Below are positions 28,263-36,470 of a DNA stretch of 64,000 bases, in pieces. The position numbers were made by a program, and so were the translations under genes. The DNA is from Glaesserella sp041814905. Its GTDB lineage: Bacteria; Pseudomonadota; Gammaproteobacteria; Enterobacterales; Pasteurellaceae. The DNA lies in contig NZ_JBGXYA010000021.1 of the NCBI RefSeq assembly GCF_041814905.1, positions 36,104-100,103 on the forward strand, in the 5' to 3' direction. Position 1 is the stretch's first letter. Each line of letters starts with the position of its first letter. The notes beneath the pieces are model-generated. The model was not told the DNA's origin and did not search any database. It saw nothing but the letters and a program-made list of their open reading frames with translations.

Positions 28263-29165
28263 TCAAATTTTGTTGAGAAGTTGCTCAATCATTAATAAGG
28301 CAATATCCGTTTGGCTGACTCGCTCGATCATTTCAAGCCCCGGGCTGGCATTGACTTCCAACACCATTAACCCCTGATTAGACCTAATCATATCCACTCC
28401 AGCAACATCCAAACCTAACAGCTGGGTTGCGGCTACAGCCATTTGTTGTTCTTGCTCGCTCAAATGAATATTTACAGCGGAGCCTCCACGATGAATATTT
28501 GCGCGAAATTCGTCGCCGTTACCTAAGCGTGCCATTGTTGCGACGACTCTGTCACCAATTACAAAAGCACGAATGTCCTGCCCTTTCGATTCCGCAATAA
28601 ATTGCTGTTGTAAGGTTTGAATATCTGCATTTTTTAAGGTTTCCAACAAGCTGACAGTACTACTTTTATTTTCACTTAACATTACCCCGATACCTTGCGA
28701 ACCGGATAATGTTTTGATCACGACAGGCAAATTAAATTGCGTCAAACCAGCTGCCGTCGAATATAAATTACCGCTGAGAACCGTTATGGGAATTGGGATG
28801 CCGTGTGCATTCAAACGCTGTAAACTTTGCCATTTGTCACGTGCTAAGGCGACACTCTCCGCACCATTAAGTACCGCCGTACCTTGCAATTCGAAATGAC
28901 GTAAAACGCGACAACCCATTTCTGTACTTGACGTGCCGAAACGCGGTAAGACACCGTCATATTGGTTGATTTTTATCGGTTCAGGTCGTTGTTTATCGTA
29001 GCTTTCACCTTCATGATAATAAAATTGAAATTGCCCTTGTTCCAAACGCAATAAAAAGCGGTTCGGATCAAAGATATCTAATCGGCATCCTTTTGATTCG
29101 GCAGCTTGAACTAAACGTTGACAACTATATAAACGCGATTCACGACATAGCATTAATAATTTCAT
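28263..29165 (-). CDS. rimK: Ribosomal protein S6--L-glutamate ligase RimK
   Basis: An ATP-grasp enzyme that adds glutamates to the C-terminus of ribosomal protein S6. The 300 residues include the ATP-grasp segments VVIKTLSGSQGIGVML, FIAESKGQDIRAFVIGD and the metal site LEVNASPGLEMIE. The start overlaps the nfsA stop by 4 nt, so the pair is coupled, an order known from E. coli. Confidence 0.93.
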   Translation of the reverse strand: MKLLMLCRESRLYSCQRLVQAAESKGCRLDIFDPNRFLLRLEQGQFQFYYHEGESYDKQRPEPIKINQYDGVLPRFGTSSTEMGCRVLRHFELQGTAVLNGAESVALARDKWQSLQRLNAHGIPIPITVLSGNLYSTAAGLTQFNLPVVIKTLSGSQGIGVMLSENKSSTVSLLETLKNADIQTLQQQFIAESKGQDIRAFVIGDRVVATMARLGNGDEFRANIHRGGSAVNIHLSEQEQQMAVAATQLLGLDVAGVDMIRSNQGLMVLEVNASPGLEMIERVSQTDIALLMIEQLLNKI

Positions 29166-29881
29166 TTTTTGAGAAAACCTTGTTGTTGGAAATACCCCAA
29201 AATATGCGGCCGAACCGGTGCATTCAGCACTTTTTTAATGTTGTCCTGCCAATTTAAACGTAAACCTGCACGCTTTTCATAGTAAGCGGTCAGTTCTTGA
29301 TTATATTTTGCAAGTTCATCGTAATCTAACGGAGTATAACCGTTTTCATAACACATCAATGCTTGCGGTAGACGAGGTTTTAGAAGCGGATCTTGTGCGG
29401 GGTATCCTAAGCAAATCCCCACTAACGGAATCACTGATTCAGGCAAATTTAATACATCGGACACGGTTTGAATATTATTGCGTAATGCGCCGATAAATAC
29501 CCCGCCTAATCCGAGAGATTCAGCTGCTAACAAGACATTTTGTGCCATAATTCCGCTATCGACCGCACCTATAATACTGACTTCAGCCCAATCGATTTGT
29601 GCTCCCGGACTAAGCTGTTTATGTTTATTAAAGTCGATACAGAATAGTAAAAATTCGGCACATTCAGTGATGTAAGTCATTCCGGAAGCGTCACGCAGAC
29701 ATTCACGAATTTTCTGATCGGTCACCCTAATGATCGAAACACATTGTAAGTTATTTGAGGTTGACGCGCGTCTGCCTGCATCAATTAGCGAGCTGAGTAT
29801 TTCGCTTGAAATCGGTTGAGATGTAAATTTACGAATAGAACGATGGGATAAAATCGTTTCTAGAGTGGGTTTACTTTGCAT
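29162..29881 (-). CDS. nfsA: Oxygen-insensitive NADPH nitroreductase NfsA
   Basis: An FMN-dependent reductase of nitro compounds and quinones. The 239 residues begin with the family pattern HRSIRKFTSQPI and contain the FMN-site segments RRASTSNNLQ, GIMAQNVLLAAESLGLGGVFIGALRN and ICLGYPA. A frp/SsuE-like member is possible, but synteny with rimK supports NfsA. Translationally coupled to rimK. Confidence 0.9.
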   Translation of the reverse strand: MQSKPTLETILSHRSIRKFTSQPISSEILSSLIDAGRRASTSNNLQCVSIIRVTDQKIRECLRDASGMTYITECAEFLLFCIDFNKHKQLSPGAQIDWAEVSIIGAVDSGIMAQNVLLAAESLGLGGVFIGALRNNIQTVSDVLNLPESVIPLVGICLGYPAQDPLLKPRLPQALMCYENGYTPLDYDELAKYNQELTAYYEKRAGLRLNWQDNIKKVLNAPVRPHILGYFQQQGFLKK

Positions 29882-29901
29882 TTTATTTACCTGTCGACAA
29901 A

Positions 29902-29938
29902 AGAAAAATCCTTCAAATATTACTCTTTGAAGGATTTA
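29902..29938 (-). terminator. Terminator after mtgA
   Basis: Perfect 12-bp arms AAATCCTTCAAA (29906-29917) and TTTGAAGGATTT (29926-29937), with a T-run reading on the minus strand. Confidence 0.85.
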
Positions 29939-29952
29939 TGCTCAAGGTTTTG

Positions 29953-30735
29953 TTATAGCCGTTCAAGGTAATTTTTACCGCCCAAGTTTTGTACTTGACG
30001 CATAATCCATCGTTGACGTTTGCGCATGGTAGAATTCGGTTTATCTACCTTATAAATTAATGGATTCGGTAATGATGCGGCGAGTAACGCCGATTCTTGT
30101 AAAGTTAATTTGCTTGCTGTTTTTTTGAAATAATGTTGAGCGGCAGCTTCTACTCCAAAAATACCCTCGCCAAATTCAGCAATATTTAAATAAACTTCTA
30201 AAACCCGCTGTTTGCTCCATACGGTTTCCACTAAAAAAGCCAAAGGCAGTTCAATCGCCTTTCTCACCCAACTGGTGCCGTGCCAAAGATAAAGATTTTT
30301 AACGGTTTGCTGTGTGATGGTTGAGGCTCCTCGCGGTTTCTTATTGGTTGAAGCGTTACGTTTTAACGCTGCTTCAATTGCATTAAAATCCACCCCGAAG
30401 TGAGAATCGAATTTTTGGTCTTCTCCGGCAATCACTGCCATTTGCATTTGCCAAGAAATATTATCAATACTAACCCAATCATATTGAATATCGTAGCTAT
30501 CCCATGTCATCAGGTGTGCGGCTTTTTGCTGTAGCATGTAAGCGGAAAACGGAACCGGTACGACACTAAAAATCAAAGTAAGCGAGAGATAAAATGTCGT
30601 AAAAGCGGTAATGAGACGAGAGGAAAAAAAGCAAATCCATCCTCTAATCGAACGAATTTTTTTCGGGATAAAAAAGGCAAAACATTTTTTGAGTAAGCGA
30701 CAACTTTTTGCGATAAAGAAATTACGTTTCACCAT
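29953..30735 (-). CDS. mtgA: Monofunctional biosynthetic peptidoglycan transglycosylase
   Basis: Polymerises lipid II into glycan strands at the inner membrane. The 260 residues have one N-terminal membrane anchor (about 37-60) and a GT51 domain with the catalytic motif GEDQKFDSHFGVD and the later motifs RGASTITQQTVKNLYL and EVYLNIAEFGEGIFG. No transpeptidase domain is present. Its start lies inside the last codons of trpR (14-nt overlap), so the two are coupled; this odd pairing is also known from other Pasteurellaceae. Confidence 0.95.
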   Translation of the reverse strand: MVKRNFFIAKSCRLLKKCFAFFIPKKIRSIRGWICFFSSRLITAFTTFYLSLTLIFSVVPVPFSAYMLQQKAAHLMTWDSYDIQYDWVSIDNISWQMQMAVIAGEDQKFDSHFGVDFNAIEAALKRNASTNKKPRGASTITQQTVKNLYLWHGTSWVRKAIELPLAFLVETVWSKQRVLEVYLNIAEFGEGIFGVEAAAQHYFKKTASKLTLQESALLAASLPNPLIYKVDKPNSTMRKRQRWIMRQVQNLGGKNYLERL

Positions 30736-31036
30736 TCAGTTTTTCACCTACCCATTTTAATGTCTCCGAATCAACGGTTTTCAACATATTAGAACCTCGC
30801 GTAATGGTTGCCGCACTAGTATTAAGTTGTTGTTGAATTTCACGTTGTGAAAGTCGGTTATCCAATAATGCGCGAATAATCTGTACACGTAACCCTAAGG
30901 CACTGCGTTCGTCAGGCGTTAAAAACATAGATAAAAGCGCTTCAGTTTTATCTTCGGCGACAGCTTGCTTCAACAATTCCAAAACATGTTGCCATTCTTG
31001 CGGATCGCGCTGATTATAAAGAGATTTCATAGGCAT
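30722..31036 (-). CDS. trpR: Trp operon repressor TrpR
   Basis: A tryptophan-activated repressor. The 104 residues are all helical, with the DNA-reading helix-turn-helix LSQREIQQQLNTSAATITRGSN and the TPDERSALGLRVQIIRALL core that binds tryptophan. The start could also be the second ATG (MKSLYNQRD). Its 3' end encodes the mtgA start. No clear trp operator was seen upstream, so autoregulation is not supported by what I can read. Confidence 0.95.
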   Translation of the reverse strand: MPMKSLYNQRDPQEWQHVLELLKQAVAEDKTEALLSMFLTPDERSALGLRVQIIRALLDNRLSQREIQQQLNTSAATITRGSNMLKTVDSETLKWVGEKLNGET

Positions 31037-31056
31037 TTAGGTATCAGTAGATAAGA

Positions 31057-31102
31057 CAAGCGGTGAGATTAGCAAAATTTTTTGCAAAACTCACCGCTTT
31101 TA
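31057..31102. terminator. Uptake-sequence stem-loop between lolA and trpR
   Basis: ACAAGCGGT (31057-31065); arms AAGCGGTGAG (31059-31068) and CTCACCGCTT (31090-31099) enclose the TTTTTTGCAAAA box. It probably terminates lolA (minus strand). Confidence 0.75.
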
Positions 31103-31107
31103 TCCAA

Positions 31108-31746
31108 TTATTTTTGCTTTTTATCGCTGCGTTGGTCGTCTAACTCAGCACCTTTAGGTACAGTAAATTTGAATATATCGTTGGATAAATTCATTGTAGT
31201 GATATTCCGTAGCACATACAGGTTGCTTTGTCCGTCACGTTCAATAGTACTGAAACCTTTCAATAAACCGTTTGCATCAATTCGGACATCAAACTGTTTT
31301 ATACCACTTTTTTTCGATTTCGGTTTCAAAACAAAAGTATCGGTATTTTGCTGAACATCATATTGATCCCAATGACTTTTATCGCTGCTGGTTAATAGTA
31401 CAAAAGGCGTATCGTTTACCGCATCTTTGACCCAATTAGCCGTGACTTGCGATACAAATGGATCATAGAACCATAATGTTTCACCATCGGATACGATAAT
31501 ATTCTCTTGCGGAGTTTTTGTATCCATTCTGAACAGATTAGGACGTTTTACCTGAAACTTACCCTGCCCTTTCTGTATTTCTTTTCCTTTACTTGAACGA
31601 ACCGTTTGCTCAAAATCCGCACTATATTGGCTAACCTGCTCTAATCGTTTTTGTAGCTCCGCAACAGATTGCGCATCTGCAAAAGCAAATGATGTCACAG
31701 AAAATAAAGTTAAGCTCAATAGTGATTTTTTTAATAAATGTTTCAT
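31108..31746 (-). CDS. lolA: Outer-membrane lipoprotein carrier LolA
   Basis: The periplasmic chaperone that moves lipoproteins from LolCDE to LolB. A cleavable signal peptide (cut near SFAFA-DAQS) has no lipobox. The mature protein has the LolA pattern of an SADFEQTV segment, W-rich YDPFVSQVTANWVKDA and a C-terminal beta sheet; 212 residues in all. AAGGATAACC precedes the ATG. The several lipoproteins in this window would depend on it. Confidence 0.94.
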   Translation of the reverse strand: MKHLLKKSLLSLTLFSVTSFAFADAQSVAELQKRLEQVSQYSADFEQTVRSSKGKEIQKGQGKFQVKRPNLFRMDTKTPQENIIVSDGETLWFYDPFVSQVTANWVKDAVNDTPFVLLTSSDKSHWDQYDVQQNTDTFVLKPKSKKSGIKQFDVRIDANGLLKGFSTIERDGQSNLYVLRNITTMNLSNDIFKFTVPKGAELDDQRSDKKQK

Positions 31747-31825
31747 TGGTTATCCTTTTAAGTCCCAAATGGTGCCTGTTTGACAATTCACATAATAAAA
31801 GTTCAGTAGCGAGAGGATATCGTGA

Positions 31826-31951
31826 TTAAAAACGGATACCCGTTCCAACGCCAAAACCGAATCCGACACCGTTAGAGCCACCGCTTGCCCCAACGCCTAC
31901 ACTGCATCCGACGATGAGAAGCGCACATAGACACAAAACGATTTTTTTCAT
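31826..31951 (-). CDS. Small glycine-rich lipoprotein, 41 residues
   Basis: A short gene upstream of lolA. It starts MKKIVLCLCALLIVGC, a full signal peptide with lipobox IVGC (Cys16), then a 25-residue tail rich in glycine and alternating with hydrophobic residues (SVGVGASGGSNGVGFGFGV), ending GTGIRF. AAAGGAAA stands 6-8 nt before the ATG. The tail codes across an uptake-type 9-mer (ACCGCTTGC near 31881). The function is unknown; it resembles no named family that I recognise. The clean lipobox, ribosome-binding site and stop make it a likely real gene. Confidence 0.68.
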   Translation of the reverse strand: MKKIVLCLCALLIVGCSVGVGASGGSNGVGFGFGVGTGIRF

Positions 31952-32047
31952 TTTTTGTTTCCTTTAAAAACTATTGTAGTATGTGTAAATCTAATGCAGT
32001 ATTCTACCCTTTATTCGTTGTTTAAACTAACGTAAAACGAGGATTAT

Positions 32048-32617
32048 ATGAAGATTTTGCGTAAATTTCCCCTTTTGCTTATGCTGGCTACCGCGACCGC
32101 AGCGGATGCCGCGATATTGGATATCAGTGAAAACCAAATTAATCACTATATCGAAACACGGCTAGCCGAAAAAGTGCCGTTAAAAGATCGTGTCGGTGTT
32201 TCCGGCCTATTTGAATTGGATTATCACCTTTATAATTTAACGACCAAAATCGGACAAACGGAAGAACAACGCGTGGAAATTGCCGGTGATGTTGACGGAC
32301 TACTTAAATTAAAAGGTAAACAATATCAGGCAAAAATTCAGCTAAATATGGATACGGTACCTTATTATGATCCCGAAAAAGGTGCGCTGTTTCTAAAAGA
32401 CGTTAGATTGATCAATTGGACGGCAACACCGGAAAAGTATCAGCGTGAACTACAAATGTTTATGCCATTAGTCGCAGACGGTGTAGCGAGTGTGCTAAAT
32501 AATACACCTGTTTATACCCTAGATGAAAGCAAGCCTCAAGAGGCAATGATGAAACGATTCGGAAAAAAAATCATCGTGGAAAAAGGATTGATTCGTTTAG
32601 AAACATCACTTTTTTAA
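32048..32617 (+). CDS. DUF1439 (YceB-like) envelope protein
   Basis: A 189-residue exported protein. The signal peptide (MKILRKFPLLLMLATATAADA) lacks a lipobox cysteine, unlike E. coli YceB. The body has the DUF1439 pattern ISENQINHYIETRL, then beta-rich segments and a PVYTLDESKPQEAMMKRF ending. DUF1439 folds resemble lipid-binding SMP/BPI-like modules, so an envelope lipid role is possible but unproven. Divergent from the 41-residue lipoprotein gene. Confidence 0.82.
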   Translation: MKILRKFPLLLMLATATAADAAILDISENQINHYIETRLAEKVPLKDRVGVSGLFELDYHLYNLTTKIGQTEEQRVEIAGDVDGLLKLKGKQYQAKIQLNMDTVPYYDPEKGALFLKDVRLINWTATPEKYQRELQMFMPLVADGVASVLNNTPVYTLDESKPQEAMMKRFGKKIIVEKGLIRLETSLF

Positions 32618-32640
32618 ACCAACAATAAAATAGTTAAATA

Positions 32641-32666
32641 AAAAGCCCACTAAACGTGGGCTTTTA
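32641..32666. terminator. Bidirectional terminator
   Basis: Arms AAAAGCCCAC (32641-32650) and GTGGGCTTTT (32656-32665) between convergent genes. Confidence 0.88.
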
Positions 32667-32689
32667 CATCTTTACAACAGCTAATGTTA

Positions 32690-32896
32690 TTATAAGTTAT
32701 TAAGCTGTTGATACATTTTTTCTAGGCGTTTTTCTCGTCTATCGTCTTCAATCCACCAAACAATAGGAAATGTCGCTGCTACCATTGCAAGCATCCATAA
32801 CCAGCCATTTTCCATAATGATTGTGAGTAGTAAAAACAAAAGTAAACCTAGAAAAAAGGTACCAAAAACTTTTAGCTTGTTTGTCAATGTTTCCAT
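32690..32896 (-). CDS. Small two-helix membrane protein, unknown function
   Basis: 68 residues with two predicted membrane helices (about 10-28 and 32-48), an acidic/basic C-terminal helix (EDDRREKRLEKMYQQLNNL) and a good ribosome-binding site (AGGAG) 8-9 nt before the ATG. It is closed by the shared terminator. I do not recognise a named family; the size and topology recall small envelope-stress or regulatory membrane peptides, but no function is claimed. Confidence 0.65.
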   Translation of the reverse strand: METLTNKLKVFGTFFLGLLLFLLLTIIMENGWLWMLAMVAATFPIVWWIEDDRREKRLEKMYQQLNNL

Positions 32897-33258
32897 TTTA
32901 TTTGTCTCCTGTAAAAATATGTTTGTAAGATATAGTAAATTTATTTAAGTTACAACTGTTGTTTAGCTCCATTTATGTAAATTTAGTTTATTTGGTTATT
33001 AATTGAGCAATGTGGCGCAATTCGATGGATTTTTGCTAAATTGCCCGCATATTTTTTAGTTCAGAGGAAGAAAAAGCCAAAATCTGTAGTGTTACTTCAT
33101 AAAATGACCATAAACTTCCCTTATAAACAGATAACATGGAGTAAAACTTAAAAATTTTGTGATCTATGTCGAAATTCTTAACATTGCTTATTGTAGATTT
33201 TACATTTCTGACTAAAATTTACTCCAAATTTTTACTATACCGTAAGGAGAATTAATCA
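32897..33258 (+). promoter_or_regulatory. Divergent promoter region and long leader of the cold-shock gene
   Basis: About 360 nt without a gene. An inverted repeat TGGAGTAAA (33137-33145) / TTTACTCCA (33218-33226) encloses 72 nt and ends shortly before the ribosome-binding site AAGGAG (33243-33248). Long structured 5' leaders are common in cold-shock genes; whether this one acts as an RNA thermosensor is inferred. Confidence 0.4.
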
Positions 33259-33468
33259 ATGGAAATAGGTACCGTAAAATGGTTTAACAATGCAAAAGGT
33301 TTCGGATTCATCACTTCAGATATTTTTGACGGTGATATTTTTGCTCACTTTTCTGCAATTGAAGGCGAAGGCTACCGTTCATTAAAAATGGGGCAAAAAG
33401 TACAATTCGAATTTACGAATGGAGATAAAGGCGCTTCAGCATCCCGTATTATTCCGATTGTTGAATAG
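33259..33468 (+). CDS. cspD: Cold-shock domain protein (CspD-like)
   Basis: A single OB-fold RNA/ssDNA-binding protein of 69 residues. The RNP1 motif KGFGFI is at residues 13-18 and RNP2 DIFAHF at 26-31, with the W8-F9 aromatic patch of the nucleic-acid face. The sequence start (MEIGTVKWFNNAKGFGFI) is nearest to CspD, but other Csp family members cannot be excluded. It has a long leader and its own terminator with an uptake core. Confidence 0.88.
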   Translation: MEIGTVKWFNNAKGFGFITSDIFDGDIFAHFSAIEGEGYRSLKMGQKVQFEFTNGDKGASASRIIPIVE

Positions 33469-33490
33469 CTTTTTACTCTTACTTAGGGAA

Positions 33491-33541
33491 ACAAGCGGTT
33501 GGATTTATAAAGAATTTTACAAATCCAACCGTTTTTTTATT
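33491..33541 (+). terminator. Uptake-sequence terminator after the cold-shock gene
   Basis: ACAAGCGGT (33491-33499); arms CGGTTGGATTT (33496-33506) and AAATCCAACCG (33521-33531) are followed by TTTTTTT. Confidence 0.88.
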
Positions 33542-33605
33542 TTATAAACGAGCCCTTCTCTGTTTTGTGCTAAACTGTCACGGCTTTAAAATACGAGAGA
33601 AAGAT

Positions 33606-34337
33606 ATGAAAAAAATTGAACGCTTATTTGCGAATAATCATGCTTGGGCTAATCAAATGAAAGACGAGCAATCGGATTATTTCAAACAACTTGCAGAGCA
33701 TCAAAAACCAAGCTATTTATGGATAGGCTGTTCTGATAGTCGAGTGCCCGCGGAAAAGTTAACCGGCTTGGAACCAGGAGAGCTGTTTGTACATCGTAAT
33801 GTCGCCAATTTAGTGATTCATACTGATTTAAACTGCTTGTCCGTAGTGCAATATGCGGTAGATGTCTTGGATATTGAGCATATCATTATTTGCGGTCATA
33901 CAAATTGTGGTGGGATTAAAGCCGCTATCGGCACCGAGGATTATGGTTTAATTAATAACTGGTTACTGCATATCCGTGATTTATGGTTTAAACACAGCCA
34001 TTTGTTAGGGAAGTTAACGGCGGATCAACGTGCGGATATGCTGGTGCGCTTAAATGTAGCAGAACAAGTTTATAATTTAGGTCGATCTTCTATTGTCAAA
34101 GCCGCTTGGGCAAAAGGGAAAAAACTCTCTTTACACGGTTGGGTGTATGACGTTAACGATGGTTTCTTAAATGATCAAGGTGTAATCGCAACCAGCCGTG
34201 AGAGTCTTGAGATTACCTATCGCAATGCGATTGCAAAATTACTGACTGAAGCGGATGAAATTTGCGCCAATAATCAAGATTGCGGTGAAAACGAAGAAAA
34301 TTTCAAAGATATTCTCTCCTCAACGAAAGGTTTCTAA
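33606..34337 (+). CDS. can: Beta-class carbonic anhydrase
   Basis: Hydrates CO2 to bicarbonate in the cytoplasm. With the start at 33606 (MKKIERLFANNH, 243 residues) the zinc ligands are C42, D44, H98 and C101 (GCSDSRVP; GHTNCGG). W39, R64 and Y181 occupy the non-catalytic bicarbonate pocket described for the Haemophilus enzyme (type II beta-CA). So allosteric control by bicarbonate is likely. A longer in-frame start 39 nt upstream has no support. A terminator follows. Confidence 0.95.
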   Translation: MKKIERLFANNHAWANQMKDEQSDYFKQLAEHQKPSYLWIGCSDSRVPAEKLTGLEPGELFVHRNVANLVIHTDLNCLSVVQYAVDVLDIEHIIICGHTNCGGIKAAIGTEDYGLINNWLLHIRDLWFKHSHLLGKLTADQRADMLVRLNVAEQVYNLGRSSIVKAAWAKGKKLSLHGWVYDVNDGFLNDQGVIATSRESLEITYRNAIAKLLTEADEICANNQDCGENEENFKDILSSTKGF

Positions 34338-34341
34338 AAAT

Positions 34342-34378
34342 AACGGCACAAATTTTGATTAATCCGTGCCGTTTTTCT
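34342..34378. terminator. Terminator between can and metB
   Basis: Arms AACGGCAC (34342-34349) and GTGCCGTT (34366-34373) with a T-run; shared by convergent genes. Confidence 0.82.
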
Positions 34379-34392
34379 CTCTATAAAGCGAG

Positions 34393-35502
34393 CTAGTTTA
34401 GTTGTGCAAAGGCTTGTAATAAGTCGGCCTTAATATCTTCTACGTGTTCAAGCCCTACCGAAAAGCGTAACAGGTTATTTGTGATACCGCGAGCAATACG
34501 TTCGGCTTCCGGAATATCCATGTGGGTTTGAGTTGAGGGGTAAGTAATAAAACTTTCCGTTCCGCCTAAACTTTCTGCAAAAGTAATCATCTTGATCGCT
34601 TTTAAGAATTTCGGCACCCACTCTTCTTTCTTCAGACGGAATGACAACATTCCGCTTTTACCGGAATACAGCACACTATCAATTTCCGGTCGTTGTCTTA
34701 AAAATTCAGCAATTTCCGTTGCATTCGATTGATGACGTTCCATACGTAACGCAAGGGTTTTTAAACCACGGATGATCAAATAAGAATCAAACGGAGATAA
34801 TACCGCTCCGGCGCCGTTTTGGATATAAAACAGGCGATCACACAATGCCTGACCTTTTGCCACAATCAAACCTGCCAACACATCATTGTGTCCTGATAAA
34901 TATTTGGTTGCACTGTGAAAAACAATATCTGCACCTAATGCAAGCGGGCGGAATAATACAGGAGTCAAGAAAGTATTATCCACAATGAGCATTAAATTAT
35001 GTTTTTTGGCAATCGTTGATATTGCGGCGACATCGCACTCCTCCATTAACGGATTAGACGGTGTTTCAACCAAAATCGCTTTGGTATTCGGCGTAATGGC
35101 ACGTTCAATTGCATGAACGTCCGCCGTATTCACATAAACGGGTTTCACCGTGTGATTGTTTTTGTAGCAGAAATCTAACAGACGGTAGGTTCCGCCATAA
35201 ACATCGCTGGAAACAATCCACTCATCCGGCGCTTTAAATAACGACATAATCAGTTGAATCGCCGCCATGCCCGATGCGCAGGCAAAACCGGCATCGCCGC
35301 CTTCTAAATCGGCAATCCCCTGCTCTAATACCGCACGTGTCGGGTTTTTTGTGCGGGTATAATCGTAACCCGTTGATTCTCCTAAGCCGTCACGACCATA
35401 GGCGGTAGATAAAATAATCGGGGTTGCAACCGCACCTGTACGCGGATCGCTACGGTTACCAAGCTGAACCAATGTAGTTTCAATATTATTGAATTTAGTC
35501 AT
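34393..35502 (-). CDS. metB: Cystathionine gamma-synthase / trans-sulfuration PLP enzyme
   Basis: A PLP enzyme of methionine biosynthesis that joins cysteine to an activated homoserine. The start at 35502 (MTKFNNIETT, 369 residues) follows AAGGATAATT. The PLP lysine lies in HSATKYLSGHND at about residue 198, and YDYTRTKNPTR binds the partner subunit's cofactor phosphate. The usual P-G-L-x2-H-P...G-x-G loop after the large domain is missing (SVLYSGKSGMLSF). MetB versus a MetI-like or lyase role cannot be fully resolved by reading. Confidence 0.85.
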   Translation of the reverse strand: MTKFNNIETTLVQLGNRSDPRTGAVATPIILSTAYGRDGLGESTGYDYTRTKNPTRAVLEQGIADLEGGDAGFACASGMAAIQLIMSLFKAPDEWIVSSDVYGGTYRLLDFCYKNNHTVKPVYVNTADVHAIERAITPNTKAILVETPSNPLMEECDVAAISTIAKKHNLMLIVDNTFLTPVLFRPLALGADIVFHSATKYLSGHNDVLAGLIVAKGQALCDRLFYIQNGAGAVLSPFDSYLIIRGLKTLALRMERHQSNATEIAEFLRQRPEIDSVLYSGKSGMLSFRLKKEEWVPKFLKAIKMITFAESLGGTESFITYPSTQTHMDIPEAERIARGITNNLLRFSVGLEHVEDIKADLLQAFAQLN

Positions 35503-35548
35503 AATTATCCTTTTTTGCAAAATTTGTTGTATTTCCGACCGCTTGTTA
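35503..35548 (-). repeat. Extended uptake sequence bridging dapB stop and metB start
   Basis: On the minus strand the dapB stop TAA runs into ACAAGCGGTC (core 35538-35546), then a TTTTGCAAAA box, then the metB ribosome-binding site AAGGATAATT. Confidence 0.82.
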
Positions 35549-36352
35549 TAGGTTGTTTAAGTCCAATACGTCCGTCATATCAAACAGACCATGCTGTTTG
35601 GTTTGAAGCCATTTGGCTGCACGTACGGCGCCGTTGGCAAAAGTCATTCGACTTGACGCTTTATGCGCAATTTCGACGCGTTCACCTTCATCGGCGAACC
35701 AAACACTATGTTCGCCTACCACGTCACCGGCACGAATGGTGGCAAAACCGATCTCATCACGTTTACGTTCGCCTGTTATGCCTTCACGGGCAAAAACACC
35801 GTGAGTTTTTAGATCGCGCCCTAAAGTTTTTGCAATATGCTCCCCCATTGACAATGCGGTACCTGATGGTGCATCGACTTTGTGGCGGTGGTGCGCTTCA
35901 ATCACTTCAATATCACAATAATCACCCATGACTTTTGCCGCTTTTTCTAACAGCTTAAAAACTAAATTTACGCCGACACTGTAGTTTGATGCAAACACGA
36001 TCGCAATTTTTTGCGCCGCAGTGTGAATAGCGTGTTTACCCGCATCATCAAAACCAGTGGTACCAATCACCATTTTTTTATTGTGGGTGACACAGTAGGT
36101 AATATGCTCTAGCGTACCTTCCGGTCGGGTGAAATCAATTAATAAATCAAAGTCCGCTTCAGCTAAATTATCTTTGACTGCAACGCCTAAATTGCCTACC
36201 CCCGCTAGCTCGCCGGCATCTGCACCGATTAATGAAGAACCTTTGCGTTCAAAAGCTGCAGATAATTCAACGCCTTGCGTATTGTTTACTGCTTGGATGA
36301 GTTGGCGGCCCATGCGTCCGCCCGCTCCGACTATACCGATTTTTAATGTCAT
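35546..36352 (-). CDS. dapB: 4-hydroxy-tetrahydrodipicolinate reductase
   Basis: Reduces the cyclic intermediate of lysine/diaminopimelate synthesis with NAD(P)H. The nucleotide-binding GAGGRMGRQLI is at residues 9-19 and the signature EAHHRHKVDAPSGTA sits near residues 155-168. Length 268 is normal. It is upstream of metB, so two branches of aspartate-derived synthesis lie together. Confidence 0.97.
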   Translation of the reverse strand: MTLKIGIVGAGGRMGRQLIQAVNNTQGVELSAAFERKGSSLIGADAGELAGVGNLGVAVKDNLAEADFDLLIDFTRPEGTLEHITYCVTHNKKMVIGTTGFDDAGKHAIHTAAQKIAIVFASNYSVGVNLVFKLLEKAAKVMGDYCDIEVIEAHHRHKVDAPSGTALSMGEHIAKTLGRDLKTHGVFAREGITGERKRDEIGFATIRAGDVVGEHSVWFADEGERVEIAHKASSRMTFANGAVRAAKWLQTKQHGLFDMTDVLDLNNL

Positions 36353-36376
36353 GTTTGTTTCCTTAATTCTTTTAGT

Positions 36377-36385
36377 ACAAGCGGT
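36377..36385 (+). repeat. Uptake signal core upstream of dapB
   Basis: ACAAGCGGT followed by a CAGATTCT...TTTACAAATTTT box; it lies just upstream of the dapB start. Confidence 0.8.
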
Positions 36386-36430
36386 CAGATTCTACAAGAA
36401 ATTTACAAATTTTAGAACCGCAAAGCATAA

Positions 36431-36460
36431 AAAACCCCGACTAGATGTATCGGGGTTTTC
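36431..36460 (-). terminator. Terminator of the DUF2339 gene
   Basis: Arms AAAACCCCGA (36431-36440) and TCGGGGTTTT (36450-36459). Confidence 0.82.
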
Positions 36461-36470
36461 AGATATGCTA

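Noticed and set aside
34393..35502. metB as a pseudogene because of the missing loop
   Set aside because: The frame is intact, the PLP lysine and partner residues are present, and the ribosome-binding site is good.
35515..35931. Plus-strand frame of 138 codons opposite dapB
   Set aside because: It is antisense to a clear dapB gene, has R/H-rich low-complexity translation and no ribosome-binding site.
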